This document shows, piece after piece, positions 17,358 to 25,111 of a stretch of 37,056 bases of DNA. Under the pieces are notes generated by a model. It did not search any database and was not told the origin of the DNA. It worked only from the letters and a program-made list of their open reading frames with translations. The stretch's first letter is position 1, and each line of letters begins with the position of its first letter. Source of the DNA: Hominimerdicola alba (GTDB lineage: Bacteria > Bacillota > Clostridia > Oscillospirales > Ruminococcaceae); NCBI RefSeq assembly GCF_900112155.1, contig NZ_FOKQ01000034.1:1-37056 (forward strand), given 5' to 3'. The position numbers and the translations under genes are program-made.

Positions 17358-17480
17358 AAAGGGTGTATCATATCAAACGGCATTTGTCTCACACGGCTTA
17401 CGCACAGCGTCTGCCGAATGAGGAAAATATGCCGTTCAATAGAGTTTGGGAGAAATCTAAAATATTTACAGATGACTTTC

Positions 17481-20400
17481 TCAGTCGTCCTTTTTATCCA
17501 CAGCAACAGGTGCGGTCTCGTAGATGAACTTGACTTCGCCTTCGGTGCCAGCTGCCTTGCCCGAGAAATTATCGTAAGCCTTGCTAGCCTCTTTTAGAGC
17601 GTCAAGTCTGTCGAGCAGGGGAGTGATATCATCGTTATATGCGTTGATGATCTTGTCGATGCCCTCGCGTCGGAATTTTTTCATTCCGCTGTTGAGCTTC
17701 TTGGCGCCGTCTTCCAGCTTCTGAGAGCCGTCTTTCAGCTGTGCGGCACCGTCATCGAGAGCAGCTATGCCTGCATAAAGTGTGCTGCTGCCCTCGGAGA
17801 GCTGCTCGGCGCCTTCGTAAAGCTGTGCACTGCCTGTGGATACGCTGTAAGTACCGTCTTTGAGGGTCTGTCCGCCCTGCCAGAGAAGTCCCAGACCGTT
17901 ATCAAGTGCAGAAGCACCATCCGAAAGCTGACCAAGACCGCCCTGAAGTGAGCCCATACCTGTATCAAGCTGATATGCGCCGTTATATGCGGCGGCTATG
18001 CCCTCGGCAAGAGAATGCGTACCGCCCGATACTTTCTTAGCGCCTTCGGCAACGGCTGTACTGCCGTCAGCCAGCTGTCCTGCGCCTGCCACAAGCTCGG
18101 TCACGCTTGAAGCCAGTGTGCCTGTGCCTGCTTTCAGCTTTTCGCCGCCCTCGGTCAGCTGACCAAGTCCGTTATCAAGCTGAGTAGTGCCGTCTGATAG
18201 CTGAGCAAGTCCGCACTGAAGCTTGCATGCGCCCTCATCGAGGGCAGCCGCGCCTGTATTTGCGGAATGAAGTCCGGTAGCAAGTGTTGAAGCGCCCGCG
18301 CTGAGTGAGCTTGCGCCTGTTGCAAGAGCCTTGATGCCCTCGGAAAGTGAAGTCGTACCGGTATCAATAGCGGCGATACCGTTAAACAGAGTGTTCGCAC
18401 CAACTCTGAGGTCGCCCGAACCTGATGACAGTCTGCTCAGACCCTCATCGAGAGCCACAGCACCTGTGTTAACCTGTTCAATGCCTGCCTTAAGCTTTTC
18501 TGCACCGCTGTCAACGCTCTTAGCACCTGCGGATGCGGAAGTCAGTCCCGCAGAGAGAGAACCTGCGCCTGTGGAAAGTGCATTGGCGCCTGTCAGAAGC
18601 TCACTGCTGCCTGCTTTCAGACCTGCCGCACCAGTGGAAACCTTTGCGGCGCCGTCAGCAAGAGTTTTTGAACTTGTATAAAGCTTGCCTGCACCCTCTG
18701 CCAGAGCCTTGCCGCCCTCATCGAGAGTTGCAAGTCCCTTATCGAGAGTTTCTGCGCCATTGACCAGAGCAGATGCACCTGTTTTAAGGCTTTCGATGCC
18801 GTTTGTCAGCGCGGTGGTGTCAGCTGATATCTGTGAAGAACCATCTGCCAGACCTGCGGCTATCTGCTCCTGAGAAGCAATGGTCTGCTGAATAGTGCCT
18901 ATCATAGCGGCAATATCGTCGCTGGGGTTGGAAGCGTATATCTGCTGAAGACTTGCAAGTACCTGCTTGTTGCTTTCTATCGAAGAGTAAAGACCGTTTG
19001 CCGCGGTGGTCATTGAATCCGAAACACCGTTCAGCTTACCGGGGATAGCGGCTGCGCTCTCGGCGAGTGTATCAATACCGCCCGAAAGGGACTGTGCTCC
19101 TGCAAGCACCTTTGCAGAACCCGCCTTGGAAGATGATATTCCTGCGGAAAGTGTGCCTGCCGATGTGCTCAGTGAGCCCGCGCCTGTTGAAAGCTGTGAA
19201 GAGCCTGCTGCTACGTTAGCCGCTCCCGAATCAAGGGTTGCAGCACCTTCAGCTAAGTCTTTTGTGCCCTTTGCAACTTTCTTTGCACCGCTGTGAACAT
19301 CTGCCGCGCCCTTATCGGCAGAACCTATACCCTCAGCAAGCTTTGCAGTACCCGATTTCAGTTCGCCGGCTCCGTCTTTCAACTGAGCAGTTCCGTCCTT
19401 TAACTTTGCAGAACCATCCTTGGCAGACTTGATACCTTCGTCCAGAGTTTCAGCGCCATCAGCCAGAGCCTTTGCACCGTCCTTCGCTGATGCTGTGCCC
19501 TCTTTCAGGGACTCTGCGCCTGCTGCTGCGGTGTCCGCACCGTTTTTTAGCTGATCAGCGCCGTTTTTCAGTTTTGCTGCACCATCGTCTGCATCTTCCA
19601 GACCTGCCGCCAGCTGTGCCGTACCTGCTTTGAGGTCGGAAGTACCCGAATTAACCTGAATGAAGCCCTCAACCAGCTGTGCAGAACCGTTCTTTGCAGC
19701 CTTTATGCCGTCAACCAGAGACTGTGCGCCGTCATCAAGCGCCTTTGTGCCGTCTGCAAGTGCGCCGGATCCGCTGGCAACTTTTTGTATGCCGTCGTTG
19801 AGTTTGGCAGCACCGTCTGCAAGAGAAGCTGCGCCCTCATCAAGAGTCTTTGCACCTGTATCTGCATCGCCAAGACCGCTTGCCAGTTTTGCAGAACCGT
19901 CTTTCAGCTGAGCCGCACCGTCATTTACCTGTGCAAAACCGCCTACCAGCTGATCGCCGCCGTCCTTGGCACTCTTTATACCGTTCACAAGGTCTCCTGC
20001 GCCGCTGTCAAGAGTTTTTGTGCCGTCAGCCAGTTTGCCTGCACCGTCCGCCAGGGATACAGCACCATCATTGAGCTGTTTGCCGCCGTCCGCCAGCTGA
20101 TCTGCGCCGTCTTTCAGATCTCCCATACCTTTGTTGAGTTCCTTTGTGCCGTCATAAAGCTGCTTTGTACCGTCTGAGAGCTGATCTACTGCGTCAGCCA
20201 GTTCTCCCAGTTTTTCTTCAAGCTCATCGAGCTTGTCAATGCCATCAAAGTCGATATCGTTGAAGAAGCTGTTAGTGCCTGCGGTAAATACGGTTTTCAG
20301 CTCAAAGTCTGTAACATCGGCAGTGAATTCGAAATACTCGGGTATGCCGATATCGTCCTTATCATCAAGACCAAGGCTTGATGTCAGTCCCGGCAGTGCA

Positions 20401-21128
20401 TAGCCGATAACAGCCTGTCTGTCGCCGTCGGATACCAGTTTGCCGTTAGTCACCTGAATATTCTTAAATTTAGTGCCGTCCAGAAGTGCGCCCGTAGCCA
20501 TCAGGAAAGGGGTGCATATAGTCTCGTTTTTGCCGTTTATCTTGACGGTGGTAGTCGAATTGTCGATGTAATCATATCTTACGGTCACCTTGCCGCTCTT
20601 GCCTGCAAGTTCCTCGGGGGTGATACTCTTGCCGTCGAGGGTATAGCTTACCTTTATCTCAACAGGGAGAGCCGCATTTGTGTAGCCCTTGTAGTAAATA
20701 TCTCCGCCCGAAGTGTTCCACTGCATATCCTGTCCGCTGCCTGAGAAAGTATCATCGTTCTTCACGTTTTCGATGTCGGTCAGTGTGGACATATCCATCA
20801 GTGTTGTAAGCCCCTGTGGGTTGACCAGATGGTCGCTGACAATTGTCTTGGTGGGATTACCGTTTGCATCGGTGAGTACGTAAACTGTCTCTTCCTTGCG
20901 GGTGGTGGTGCCGTCAGATGTCTTTGTTTCGTCCGACTTTTTTTTGTCGCGCTTCTTTAGCTCAGGGGACTTGTAATCATCATCTTCCGAACTTTCCTTG
21001 TCGGAAGTTTTAGAAGAATCATTCGACTTTGAAGATTCATCTTTATTTGCAACTGCGTAAAATCCTGTTGAACCTGCTGATATAAGAACTGCCAGGACAC
21101 CTGCTAAAAATCTGCCGTACTTTTTCAT
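17481..21128 (-). CDS. Giant secreted LxxG heptad-repeat protein (YhgE/Pip/EsaA-type repeats)
   Basis: This 1215-residue protein has a signal/TM segment (about 7-27), a charged Ser/Lys/Asp linker (28-80) and a globular beta-rich region (about 80-300). About 850 residues follow in which a seven-residue pattern such as DGAxxLxDGxxxL repeats some 120 times (TIGR03057-like xxxLxxG). One non-repeat helical insertion (about residues 695-770) contains SLQQIYASNP. The C terminus (about 1155-1215) is short and polar with no membrane helix. YhgE/Pip and EsaA proteins carry fewer such heptads between membrane helices, whereas this one has only the N-terminal hydrophobic segment. It starts 33 bases after the MMPL gene with AGGAG upstream. 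A rigid extracellular rod working with the transporter is inferred. Confidence 0.88.
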   Translation of the reverse strand: MKKYGRFLAGVLAVLISAGSTGFYAVANKDESSKSNDSSKTSDKESSEDDDYKSPELKKRDKKKSDETKTSDGTTTRKEETVYVLTDANGNPTKTIVSDHLVNPQGLTTLMDMSTLTDIENVKNDDTFSGSGQDMQWNTSGGDIYYKGYTNAALPVEIKVSYTLDGKSITPEELAGKSGKVTVRYDYIDNSTTTVKINGKNETICTPFLMATGALLDGTKFKNIQVTNGKLVSDGDRQAVIGYALPGLTSSLGLDDKDDIGIPEYFEFTADVTDFELKTVFTAGTNSFFNDIDFDGIDKLDELEEKLGELADAVDQLSDGTKQLYDGTKELNKGMGDLKDGADQLADGGKQLNDGAVSLADGAGKLADGTKTLDSGAGDLVNGIKSAKDGGDQLVGGFAQVNDGAAQLKDGSAKLASGLGDADTGAKTLDEGAASLADGAAKLNDGIQKVASGSGALADGTKALDDGAQSLVDGIKAAKNGSAQLVEGFIQVNSGTSDLKAGTAQLAAGLEDADDGAAKLKNGADQLKNGADTAAAGAESLKEGTASAKDGAKALADGAETLDEGIKSAKDGSAKLKDGTAQLKDGAGELKSGTAKLAEGIGSADKGAADVHSGAKKVAKGTKDLAEGAATLDSGAANVAAGSSQLSTGAGSLSTSAGTLSAGISSSKAGSAKVLAGAQSLSGGIDTLAESAAAIPGKLNGVSDSMTTAANGLYSSIESNKQVLASLQQIYASNPSDDIAAMIGTIQQTIASQEQIAAGLADGSSQISADTTALTNGIESLKTGASALVNGAETLDKGLATLDEGGKALAEGAGKLYTSSKTLADGAAKVSTGAAGLKAGSSELLTGANALSTGAGSLSAGLTSASAGAKSVDSGAEKLKAGIEQVNTGAVALDEGLSRLSSGSGDLRVGANTLFNGIAAIDTGTTSLSEGIKALATGASSLSAGASTLATGLHSANTGAAALDEGACKLQCGLAQLSDGTTQLDNGLGQLTEGGEKLKAGTGTLASSVTELVAGAGQLADGSTAVAEGAKKVSGGTHSLAEGIAAAYNGAYQLDTGMGSLQGGLGQLSDGASALDNGLGLLWQGGQTLKDGTYSVSTGSAQLYEGAEQLSEGSSTLYAGIAALDDGAAQLKDGSQKLEDGAKKLNSGMKKFRREGIDKIINAYNDDITPLLDRLDALKEASKAYDNFSGKAAGTEGEVKFIYETAPVAVDKKDD
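17660..20215 (-). repeat. About 120 degenerate 21-bp coding repeats (heptads)
   Basis: The repeats encode Leu-x-x-Gly and Gly-Ala heptads. Nucleotide copies are divergent, but some longer blocks are near-duplicates, for example the LNDG-VSLADGAGKLADGTKTLD and NDGIQKVASGSGALADGTKALD types, suggesting growth by duplication of multi-heptad units. The insertion at roughly 18820-19060 is not part of the pattern. Confidence 0.85.
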
Positions 21129-21161
21129 AACTATATCTCCTTTTTGATGTGAATTCTTTTG

Positions 21162-23273
21162 TTAACTGTTCAGAGCGGGCTTGCTGTAACCGCTCTCGCG
21201 TTTTGCAGTATCTTTCATGCCTATGGTGCTGTTGATTATCACCTTGTCGAAAAGCAGCAGCATCGAAGGCATAGCACATATAACCGTTACCATGGATATC
21301 AGAGCGCCTCTTGACATCAGCGTGCAGAGCTGGGATATCATATCAACGCTTGAATACAAGCCCACACCGAAAGTCGATGCGAAGAAGCCAAGTGCGCTTA
21401 CCATTATGGATTTCATCGAGGTGGCAAGTGCTATCGTTACAGCTTCAGTCTTGTCCTTGTCCGATACGCGTTCCTGCTTGTAGCGGGTGGTCATGAGTAT
21501 CGCATAGTCAACAGTAGCACCCAGCTGTATCGTGCCTATAACTACCGATGCTATAAAAGGTATCTTTGTATGAGTGAAGCAGGGAACTGCCATATTAACA
21601 GTTATGGCAAATTCGATGACTGCCACCAGAATTATCGGCAGTGAGAACGACCTCAGTGCTATCATGATTATCACAAATATCGCCGCGATGGAAACTGTGT
21701 TAACAACTGTGAAATCACGATTTGTTATGCTTATGAGGTCTTTTGTTGCGGCAGCCTCGCCTATTACCATGCCTGTATCATCGTACTTTTTAAGTATGTC
21801 TATCAGCTTATCCACCTGCGCGTTTACCTCCGGAGAAGCGACCTTGTAATCCGAGCCAACCAGCATCAGCTGCCATTCGCCTTTTTTAAGCAGACCGCTT
21901 ACAGATTCGGGGATAGCTTCCTCGGGGATAGATGAACCTATCAGTGTATCGAAAGCAATGGTCATGCTTACGCCATCTACCTCGTTCATCTCGTCTGTCA
22001 TTTTGATAACGTCTTTGCGCTTCAGATCTGATCTGCACATGATAATGTGTGTTGAAGATATATCGAACTCTTCCTGAAGCTTAGTGTTTGCCAGTACGCT
22101 GTTAAGGTCAGCAGGCAGAGTATCTGTAAGGTTGTAGTAAACGTCTGTGTGAGTCTGTCCGTAAATTCCGGGGATAAGCAGTGCGATGAACAGTACCACG
22201 AATGCCGCGTGATGCTTTACTATGAAATCGGCAGCTTTGTCCATGCTGGGAATAATATCTCTGTGAATGGTCTTTTCCAGAAGTCTGTCAAATACCAGTA
22301 TCATCGAAGGCAGTATCGTTACACAGCATATAACACCAATGATAACGCCCTTTGCCATTACTATGCCCATGTCAAGACCCAGAGTGTAGCTCATGAAGCA
22401 CAGTGCCAGGAATCCCGCAACGGTAGTTACCGAGCTTGATACTACAGAGGATATCGTCAGGGATATCGCCTCTGCCATAGCCTCGTATTTATCTGCAAAT
22501 CTCTCTTTCTGCTCCTTGTAGCTGTGCCAGAGGAATATTGAGTAGTCTATCGTTACCGCCAGCTGAAGTACAGCCGTGAGCGCCTGTGTGATGAAGCTTA
22601 TCTGTCCGAGGAAAATGTTTGTGCCAAGATTGTAAAGTATCGCCAGACCGACGCTCAGCATGAAGAATACAGGTATAAGCAGTGAATCCATAGTCACTGC
22701 AAGGATAATGCTTGTCAGCAGTACCGCAATACCAACGTATGCTGTGGTCTCTTTCATCGTCAGGTCTTTAATGTCCTCAACAATGGCGGTCATGCCGTTG
22801 ATGTAGCACTGTTTGCCTGCTATCTTTCTCATCTCAACAACAGCTTCAAGTGATTCGTCCGCTGAGGTAGCCTTGTCAAAGAAAACAGCCATCATTGTTG
22901 ATTTGCCGTCCTTGCTGTTGAACACTTCATAAATTTCCTGCGGAAGAACTTCTTTCGGTATGGAGATATCTGCTATGCTGTCATACCAAAGCACCTCGCT
23001 GACCGTATCCACTTTCTCGAATTTCGATTTAAGGGCGGCTACGTCTTTGTCTTCCATGCCCTCAACTACCACAAGTGCAAAACCGCCCTTGCTGTATTCG
23101 TCCAGCATTATCTGCTGACCTTTCATCGTGTCGATATCTTCGGGAAGATATGAGAGTATGTCGTAGTTTATCCTTGTTTTCAGCATACCTATCGCCGCAG
23201 GCACCGCAAGCACAAATGCCAGTATTACGATGAGTATACGCAGTCTTACCACTGCCTTACCGAAGTTTTTCAT
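21162..23273 (-). CDS. MMPL/RND-family transporter
   Basis: This 703-residue membrane transporter is of the MMPL (hydrophobe/lipid exporter) branch of the RND superfamily. There are two halves, each with one helix, a large extracellular domain and then five more helices: helix 1 at about 10-30 with a loop to about 175, and helix 7 near residue 355 with a loop to about 520. A conserved sequence GTIQLGATVDYAILMTTRYKQE, the MMPL proton-relay region, is duplicated as AVLQLAVTIDYSIFLWHSYKEQ. The start at 23273 has AAGGAA upstream. It is the first gene of a two-gene operon with the heptad-repeat protein, under a promoter overlapped by TetR-type palindromes. The substrate is unknown. Lipids, glycolipids or toxic amphiphiles are typical of the family. 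Confidence 0.93.
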   Translation of the reverse strand: MKNFGKAVVRLRILIVILAFVLAVPAAIGMLKTRINYDILSYLPEDIDTMKGQQIMLDEYSKGGFALVVVEGMEDKDVAALKSKFEKVDTVSEVLWYDSIADISIPKEVLPQEIYEVFNSKDGKSTMMAVFFDKATSADESLEAVVEMRKIAGKQCYINGMTAIVEDIKDLTMKETTAYVGIAVLLTSIILAVTMDSLLIPVFFMLSVGLAILYNLGTNIFLGQISFITQALTAVLQLAVTIDYSIFLWHSYKEQKERFADKYEAMAEAISLTISSVVSSSVTTVAGFLALCFMSYTLGLDMGIVMAKGVIIGVICCVTILPSMILVFDRLLEKTIHRDIIPSMDKAADFIVKHHAAFVVLFIALLIPGIYGQTHTDVYYNLTDTLPADLNSVLANTKLQEEFDISSTHIIMCRSDLKRKDVIKMTDEMNEVDGVSMTIAFDTLIGSSIPEEAIPESVSGLLKKGEWQLMLVGSDYKVASPEVNAQVDKLIDILKKYDDTGMVIGEAAATKDLISITNRDFTVVNTVSIAAIFVIIMIALRSFSLPIILVAVIEFAITVNMAVPCFTHTKIPFIASVVIGTIQLGATVDYAILMTTRYKQERVSDKDKTEAVTIALATSMKSIMVSALGFFASTFGVGLYSSVDMISQLCTLMSRGALISMVTVICAMPSMLLLFDKVIINSTIGMKDTAKRESGYSKPALNS

Positions 23274-23300
23274 ACTACCGTTCCTTTCTTTGCTAATTTA

Positions 23301-23420
23301 ATGACTCTCAGTCATTTCTTCTATCATATGCAAGTATAGCACTAAAATGACCAATGGTCAATAGTTGAAATGACCTCTGGTCATAATTTTGTAGATATCA
23401 ACAAAATGACTGATGGTCAT
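23301..23420. promoter_or_regulatory. Four-copy 15-bp operator array (probable TetR sites)
   Basis: Four palindromes of form ATGAC-Y-NNN-R-GTCAT occur at 23301-23315 (TCTCA centre), 23347-23361, 23370-23384 and 23406-23420. The second overlaps the -35 of the MMPL promoter, and the first lies just downstream of its start site. The TetR-family gene at 24136 in the divergent unit is the obvious ligand-responsive binder. Confidence 0.72.
23333..23361 (-). promoter_or_regulatory. Promoter of the MMPL operon
   Basis: On the minus strand TTGACC (23356-23361), 17 bases, TATACT (23333-23338). The -35 is embedded in one palindrome, so repressor binding should block RNA polymerase. Confidence 0.68.
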
Positions 23421-23446
23421 TTATCGATGCTGTTTATTTTGACCTA

Positions 23447-23475
23447 TTGACAAAAATTTCTAAATATCATATAAT
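23447..23475 (+). promoter_or_regulatory. Consensus promoter of the SUKH-like / tetR unit
   Basis: TTGACA (23447-23452), 17 bases, TATAAT (23470-23475). Transcription would start near 23482, excluding the TTG at 23475 as a start codon and supporting the ATG at 23523. The nearest palindrome ends 26 bases upstream of the -35. Confidence 0.82.
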
Positions 23476-23522
23476 TGAAAACAGATAATATCTGGTACTG
23501 CTCTGAAAAGGAGAAGTCTGAA

Positions 23523-24095
23523 ATGAAGAACGCCTTACAGCACTATGCGCAGATGCTTCATGAAAAAGGCAAAGGGATACACAGTTTCTGGGAAATTGGT
23601 TATCAGGAATATGCGGCAAAAGCTGACCCCGAACTTGTGCGCCGATTTGAAGCGGGCGAGCTTATAATAAAAAGGCAGAAAATGCCCGACCTCAGTTTAT
23701 ATGAGCGTGAGATAGGACGTAAAGTCCCCGATGATCTGGCAGAACTGCTGGGCTATTGGCAGCCCGGGATTTTCGGATTTTACAAGGACTATCGTGAGTG
23801 CTTCATGCTGTTTTCGGCTGTACGTTTCAAAGGCGAGGGAGAAAATGACTTTTTACAGCGCAAATATGGTCTTATCGATAGTGCAAAAAGCTGGGTATCT
23901 CTTTACGGAGGGGATATAAAAAGGTATATCCCCATAGGCATCTATGATGTTTATTCGTCCAACTTTCTTCTGTATGAAGTTGGTACGGGCAGGATATTTA
24001 TTGAGGATTTTGAAAACGAAGGCGAAGTTGAAGAAGAGCCGGCAGCAGAGTCACTGAAAGAGCTTATAGCGGGTCTGGAACTGCGTGGGGAATGA
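23523..24095 (+). CDS. SMI1/KNR4-like (SUKH-type) hypothetical protein
   Basis: This 190-residue cytoplasmic protein starts at ATG 23523 (MKNALQHYAQM) with AGGAG nine bases upstream. It has no signal peptide or membrane helix. The region LYEREIGRKVPDDLAELLGYWQPGIFGF and the later IPIGIYDVYSSNFLLYEVGTGRIFIEDFENEG resemble the fold pattern of SUKH superfamily proteins, where a helical start is followed by strands ending in a Gly-rich turn with acidic residues. That assignment is tentative. SUKH proteins often act as immunity proteins or partners of other factors, but no toxin gene lies next to it. It shares a promoter with the tetR gene 40 bases downstream. It could be a sensor or simply a passenger. 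Confidence 0.6.
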   Translation: MKNALQHYAQMLHEKGKGIHSFWEIGYQEYAAKADPELVRRFEAGELIIKRQKMPDLSLYEREIGRKVPDDLAELLGYWQPGIFGFYKDYRECFMLFSAVRFKGEGENDFLQRKYGLIDSAKSWVSLYGGDIKRYIPIGIYDVYSSNFLLYEVGTGRIFIEDFENEGEVEEEPAAESLKELIAGLELRGE

Positions 24096-24135
24096 TAATA
24101 ATGATCGGGATAAAAGAACCTATGGAGGTCTTAGT

Positions 24136-24747
24136 ATGGGTAAACTTGATATAAACAAAAAAGCCAAGGAGGATTCGCTCCTTGCCACTGCATATAAGTT
24201 GTTCACCACAAACGGTGTCAGCAAGACCTCGGTATCCGATATAGCCAAAAGTGCGGGCGTTGCAAAGGGTACGTTCTACCTATATTTCAAGGACAAGTAC
24301 GATCTTAAAAACAGGCTGGTGGCACATCAGTCCTCCAAACTTTTCAAAAACGCTCTTGAAGCCCTTGAAGCCGAGAAAAAGGAAATGACCTTCAACGAGA
24401 AGATGATATACGTTATCGACAATATCCTCGATCAGCTTTCGGGCAATCCGCCGATGGTTGCGTTTATCGCGAAGAACCTGAGCTGGGGCGTTTTCAAGCA
24501 CGCGGTTACTTCGCCCTCAAAGGGTGACGATATGGATCTGCGTTCTGTATACGATGCTATCCTTGCGGATGCTCCCGACGGCATAGAAGAGCCTGAGATA
24601 ATGCTCTTTATGATAGTAGAGCTTGTAAGCTCAGCCTGTCATTCAGCGATACTCTACGGCGAGCCTGTCAGCCTTGAAAAGCTAAAACCCTATGTTTACC
24701 GCAGTGTAAATGACATTATCAACCACCACACTTGTGGCAATTCATAA
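24136..24747 (+). CDS. TetR/AcrR-family transcriptional regulator
   Basis: This 203-residue one-component repressor starts at ATG 24136 with GGAGG seven bases upstream. A GTG farther upstream would overlap the preceding gene and lacks a ribosome site. The N-terminal helix-turn-helix (about 12-58) reads NGVSKTSVSDIAKSAGVAKGT-FYLYFKDKYDL, the standard TetR pattern. Residues 60-203 form the helical ligand and dimerisation domain. It is co-transcribed with the SUKH-like gene and divergent from the MMPL operon, whose promoter carries four matching palindromes. Repression of the MMPL operon is inferred. The last codons and stop (TCA TAA) fall inside the terminal repeat of a MITE-like element, so the C terminus may have been altered by insertion. 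Confidence 0.93.
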   Translation: MGKLDINKKAKEDSLLATAYKLFTTNGVSKTSVSDIAKSAGVAKGTFYLYFKDKYDLKNRLVAHQSSKLFKNALEALEAEKKEMTFNEKMIYVIDNILDQLSGNPPMVAFIAKNLSWGVFKHAVTSPSKGDDMDLRSVYDAILADAPDGIEEPEIMLFMIVELVSSACHSAILYGEPVSLEKLKPYVYRSVNDIINHHTCGNS

Positions 24748-24986
24748 TTCACAATTCATAATTGTTGACAGAGGACGTAAGTTTCTTGCGCTCATATCGG
24801 GGGATGTGGGCGCTTTTTTTTGTGCCTTGATGTTTTTCGTAATGGCGCATAATATGCTGTATAAACCAAAAAATATTCAGAATGAGCATTTTGCGGTTTA
24901 TTGTGTGTAACTGCAAATAATGGATAAGAAAAACTATCGTTAGTACTATGCCAAATAATTATGAATTATGAATTGTGAATTATGAA
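24741..24986. mobile_element. MITE-like element with 23-bp terminal inverted repeats
   Basis: A 23-bp sequence beginning TTCATAATTCAC (24741-24763) recurs as a perfect inverted copy (24964-24986), enclosing about 246 bases with no credible gene. The ends are AT-rich and internally repetitive (ATTCATAATT twice per end). No transposase or clear target duplication is seen, so a non-autonomous element is inferred. The left end provides the tetR stop codon and the interior provides a terminator. Confidence 0.6.
24788..24821 (+). terminator. Terminator of the SUKH-like / tetR unit, inside the MITE-like element
   Basis: An 11-bp stem (GCGCTCATATC / GATGTGGGCGC, two G-U pairs) with a GGGG loop is followed by eight T residues. 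It lies 40 bases after the tetR stop codon. Confidence 0.8.
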
Positions 24987-25003
24987 ATATTAAGATTTTG
25001 GTC

Positions 25004-25032
25004 TTGCATTTTATGCGGAAGTATGTTATGAT
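25004..25032 (+). promoter_or_regulatory. Sigma-A promoter of carB
   Basis: TTGCAT (25004-25009), 17 bases, TATGAT (25027-25032), 18 bases beyond the inverted repeat of the MITE-like element. The leader is about 73 nt and shows no PyrR-type attenuator. Confidence 0.62.
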
Positions 25033-25111
25033 ATACGTTAGGAATTTTTTAAGAGAAGTTTTTTGTAAGAAAAAATTTTACGCACAATATAGTGCGGGAT
25101 AGGAGTTTAGT

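Larger units (their letters stand above)
17060..17480. other. Intergenic region between the HD-GYP gene and the heptad-repeat gene
   Basis: It holds the HD-GYP promoter and its roughly 170-nt leader (17060-17227), a terminator for the upstream heptad-repeat gene (17316-17357), and an inverted repeat AACGGCAT/ATGCCGTT (17376-17383 / 17429-17436) with further internal pairing. No small gene was found. Confidence 0.6.

Noticed and set aside
17660-20215. Regular 21-bp spaced repeats suggestive of an array
   Set aside because: They encode protein heptads in one frame, with variable nucleotides and no CRISPR-type identical repeats and unique spacers.
25033-25111. PyrR attenuator or pyrimidine-linked leader before carB
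   Set aside because: The leader is short and AT-rich with no anti-terminator or terminator hairpins.
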